64,000 bases of DNA from Rhodospirillales bacterium 70-18 (lineage in GTDB: Bacteria; Pseudomonadota; Alphaproteobacteria; Acetobacterales; Acetobacteraceae), in the NCBI GenBank assembly GCA_001899585.1, contig MKWE01000027.1:62001-126000 (forward strand), given 5' to 3'. Shown here piece after piece: positions 63,335-64,000 of this stretch. Under the pieces are notes generated by a model. That model ran no database searches. It had not been told where the DNA came from and saw only the letters and a list, made by a program, of their open reading frames with translations. The position numbers and the translations under genes were made by a program. Numbering within the stretch: the stretch's first letter is position 1; every line of letters starts with the position of its first letter.

Positions 63335-64000
63335 CTACCTCCTCTGGAATTGCGGCGAGGCGATCAGCATGGCCAGCGCCTCCTGGCGGGAGCCGGCGCG
63401 GGCGATGCGCTGCCGGGAGTCCGCGGGCAGCAGCGGGCCGAGCGTGGCCTCGGCCATCGCCTGCGGGTCGTGCTGGCGGGCGCGCCAGGCGACGGCCGAG
63501 GCCCAGTCGATCCGGCGCATGATCATCGCCGGCGCCGCCCAGTCGGCCGCCGTGTCGGACCAGCCATTGGGCAGCGGCGCCGACATGAAGGGCTGGCCGA
63601 GGGCCGACATCCAGCCGTTCGGGTCGGGCCGGTTGGCGGCGGGCAGATCGAAGGCGCGCAGCACGGCAACCACATAGTCGAACGGGGTGCGCAGCTTGGT
63701 GAGCGGCGTCCAGGCCTGCGGCAGCGCGATGACCGCCATGGCGGCGGAACGGAGGTCGCCGCCGGTATCGCGCAGCACCTCCGCCACGCGGGCGACCGCA
63801 TCCGGGGGCGGCACGTCTGCGACGAAGTGGCGGACCAGCTTCACCGCCAGGTTGTGCAGGGTGGAGGGGTGGGTACCGAGCCAGGCCAGGATCTGCTCGC
63901 CGCCGGCCTCGCCAGGGGGCCAGACGCGCCCCATCACCGTCTTGGCGCCCGGTTCGTGGGCGAAGGGGCGAAACAGGAAGCCGGGGGGATGGCCGTTCAG
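63335..64000 (-). CDS. DUF1800-family protein (partial, N-terminus beyond window)
   Basis: About 221 C-terminal residues are visible; the frame is open to the window edge. The segment WLGTHPSTLHNLAVKLVRHFVADVPP is the diagnostic C-terminal DUF1800 block, followed by LRDTGGDLRSAAMAVIALPQAW and KLRTPFDYVVAVLRAFDLP. Function is unknown. The stop lies two bases before the DUF1501 start on the same strand. Confidence 0.88.
   Translation of the reverse strand: MNGHPPGFLFRPFAHEPGAKTVMGRVWPPGEAGGEQILAWLGTHPSTLHNLAVKLVRHFVADVPPPDAVARVAEVLRDTGGDLRSAAMAVIALPQAWTPLTKLRTPFDYVVAVLRAFDLPAANRPDPNGWMSALGQPFMSAPLPNGWSDTAADWAAPAMIMRRIDWASAVAWRARQHDPQAMAEATLGPLLPADSRQRIARAGSRQEALAMLIASPQFQRR

Overview
The window is 64 kb of very GC-rich, densely coding bacterial DNA. 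Several signs point to an alphaproteobacterium, most likely of the Acetobacteraceae/Rhodospirillales kind: a CcrM-type GANTC methyltransferase next to rnhB, a GAAC-N7-GAAC LexA box of the alphaproteobacterial type, an ETF-ubiquinone oxidoreductase, and A/T-rich palindromic intergenic repeats in an otherwise G/C-rich genome. The family assignment is inference. No rRNA, tRNA, CRISPR array, transposase or phage gene was seen. No gene-free stretch exceeds 300 bases; the longest gaps are about 230-250 bases (11371-11604, 38780-39025, 47797-48027).

Layout. 1-11.4 kb is housekeeping and accessory metabolism: ccrM (cut by the window edge), rnhB, an oxalyl-CoA-synthetase-like ligase with a ketopantoate-reductase-family partner, an unknown protein, a LexA-box-controlled radical SAM protein, a glycosyltransferase, a ClC chloride channel, and cysD-cysNC for sulfate activation. 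11.6-18 kb holds a compositionally odd glycosyltransferase, the conserved but uncharacterised ATP-grasp/alpha-E/transglutaminase operon, and a translationally coupled ureohydrolase-DUF3445 pair. 18-36.9 kb holds an S53-like secreted-type peptidase, a TauD-type dioxygenase, a metallophosphoesterase-like protein, a DsbA-like protein and M48/TPR protease, a gamma-glutamyltransferase-like lipoprotein that lacks the catalytic residues, an aminotransferase, a PEP-CTERM protein, ETF-QO, a uracil-DNA glycosylase, a lytic transglycosylase, MoaB, a D-aminopeptidase and PrpE.

The most interesting part is 39.4-59.6 kb. Two loci together look like a reductive (ferredoxin-dependent) nicotinate-type catabolic regulon. 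Locus 1 (+ strand, 39.4-44.7 kb) has a MarR regulator resembling the 6-hydroxynicotinate sensors NicR/BpsR, a 1150-residue fusion resembling both subunits of Nfn (GltD-like plus PyrK-like), and an enamidase. Locus 2 (- strand, 59.5-48.4 kb) has a two-gene xanthine-dehydrogenase-family hydroxylase, a 6-hydroxynicotinate-reductase-like Fe-S protein, UPF0280 and DUF1185 proteins, and a branched-chain-type ABC transporter with a fused LivH-LivM permease. Each locus has a copy of one 14-bp dyad, TCGT(T/G)TGCCTACGA, in its promoter. At the MarR gene it overlaps a good -35 box; at the catabolic operon it lies about 20 bases downstream of a TTGACA box. The implied route is hydroxylation of nicotinate, ferredoxin-driven dearomatisation, then ring opening, with the Nfn-like fusion as plausible source of low-potential electrons. 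Enzymes after ring opening are not in the window.

The same 37-54.5 kb stretch carries four copies of a 94-117 bp three-hairpin repeat placed 5-20 bases from gene ends, plus two adjacent perfect palindromes near 48 kb. One repeat copy splits the otherwise overlapping catabolic operon and adjoins the UPF0280 start codon. The right end (59.6-64 kb) has an M20 amidohydrolase divergent from an orphan TRAP binding protein, then a DUF1501/DUF1800 pair cut by the window edge.
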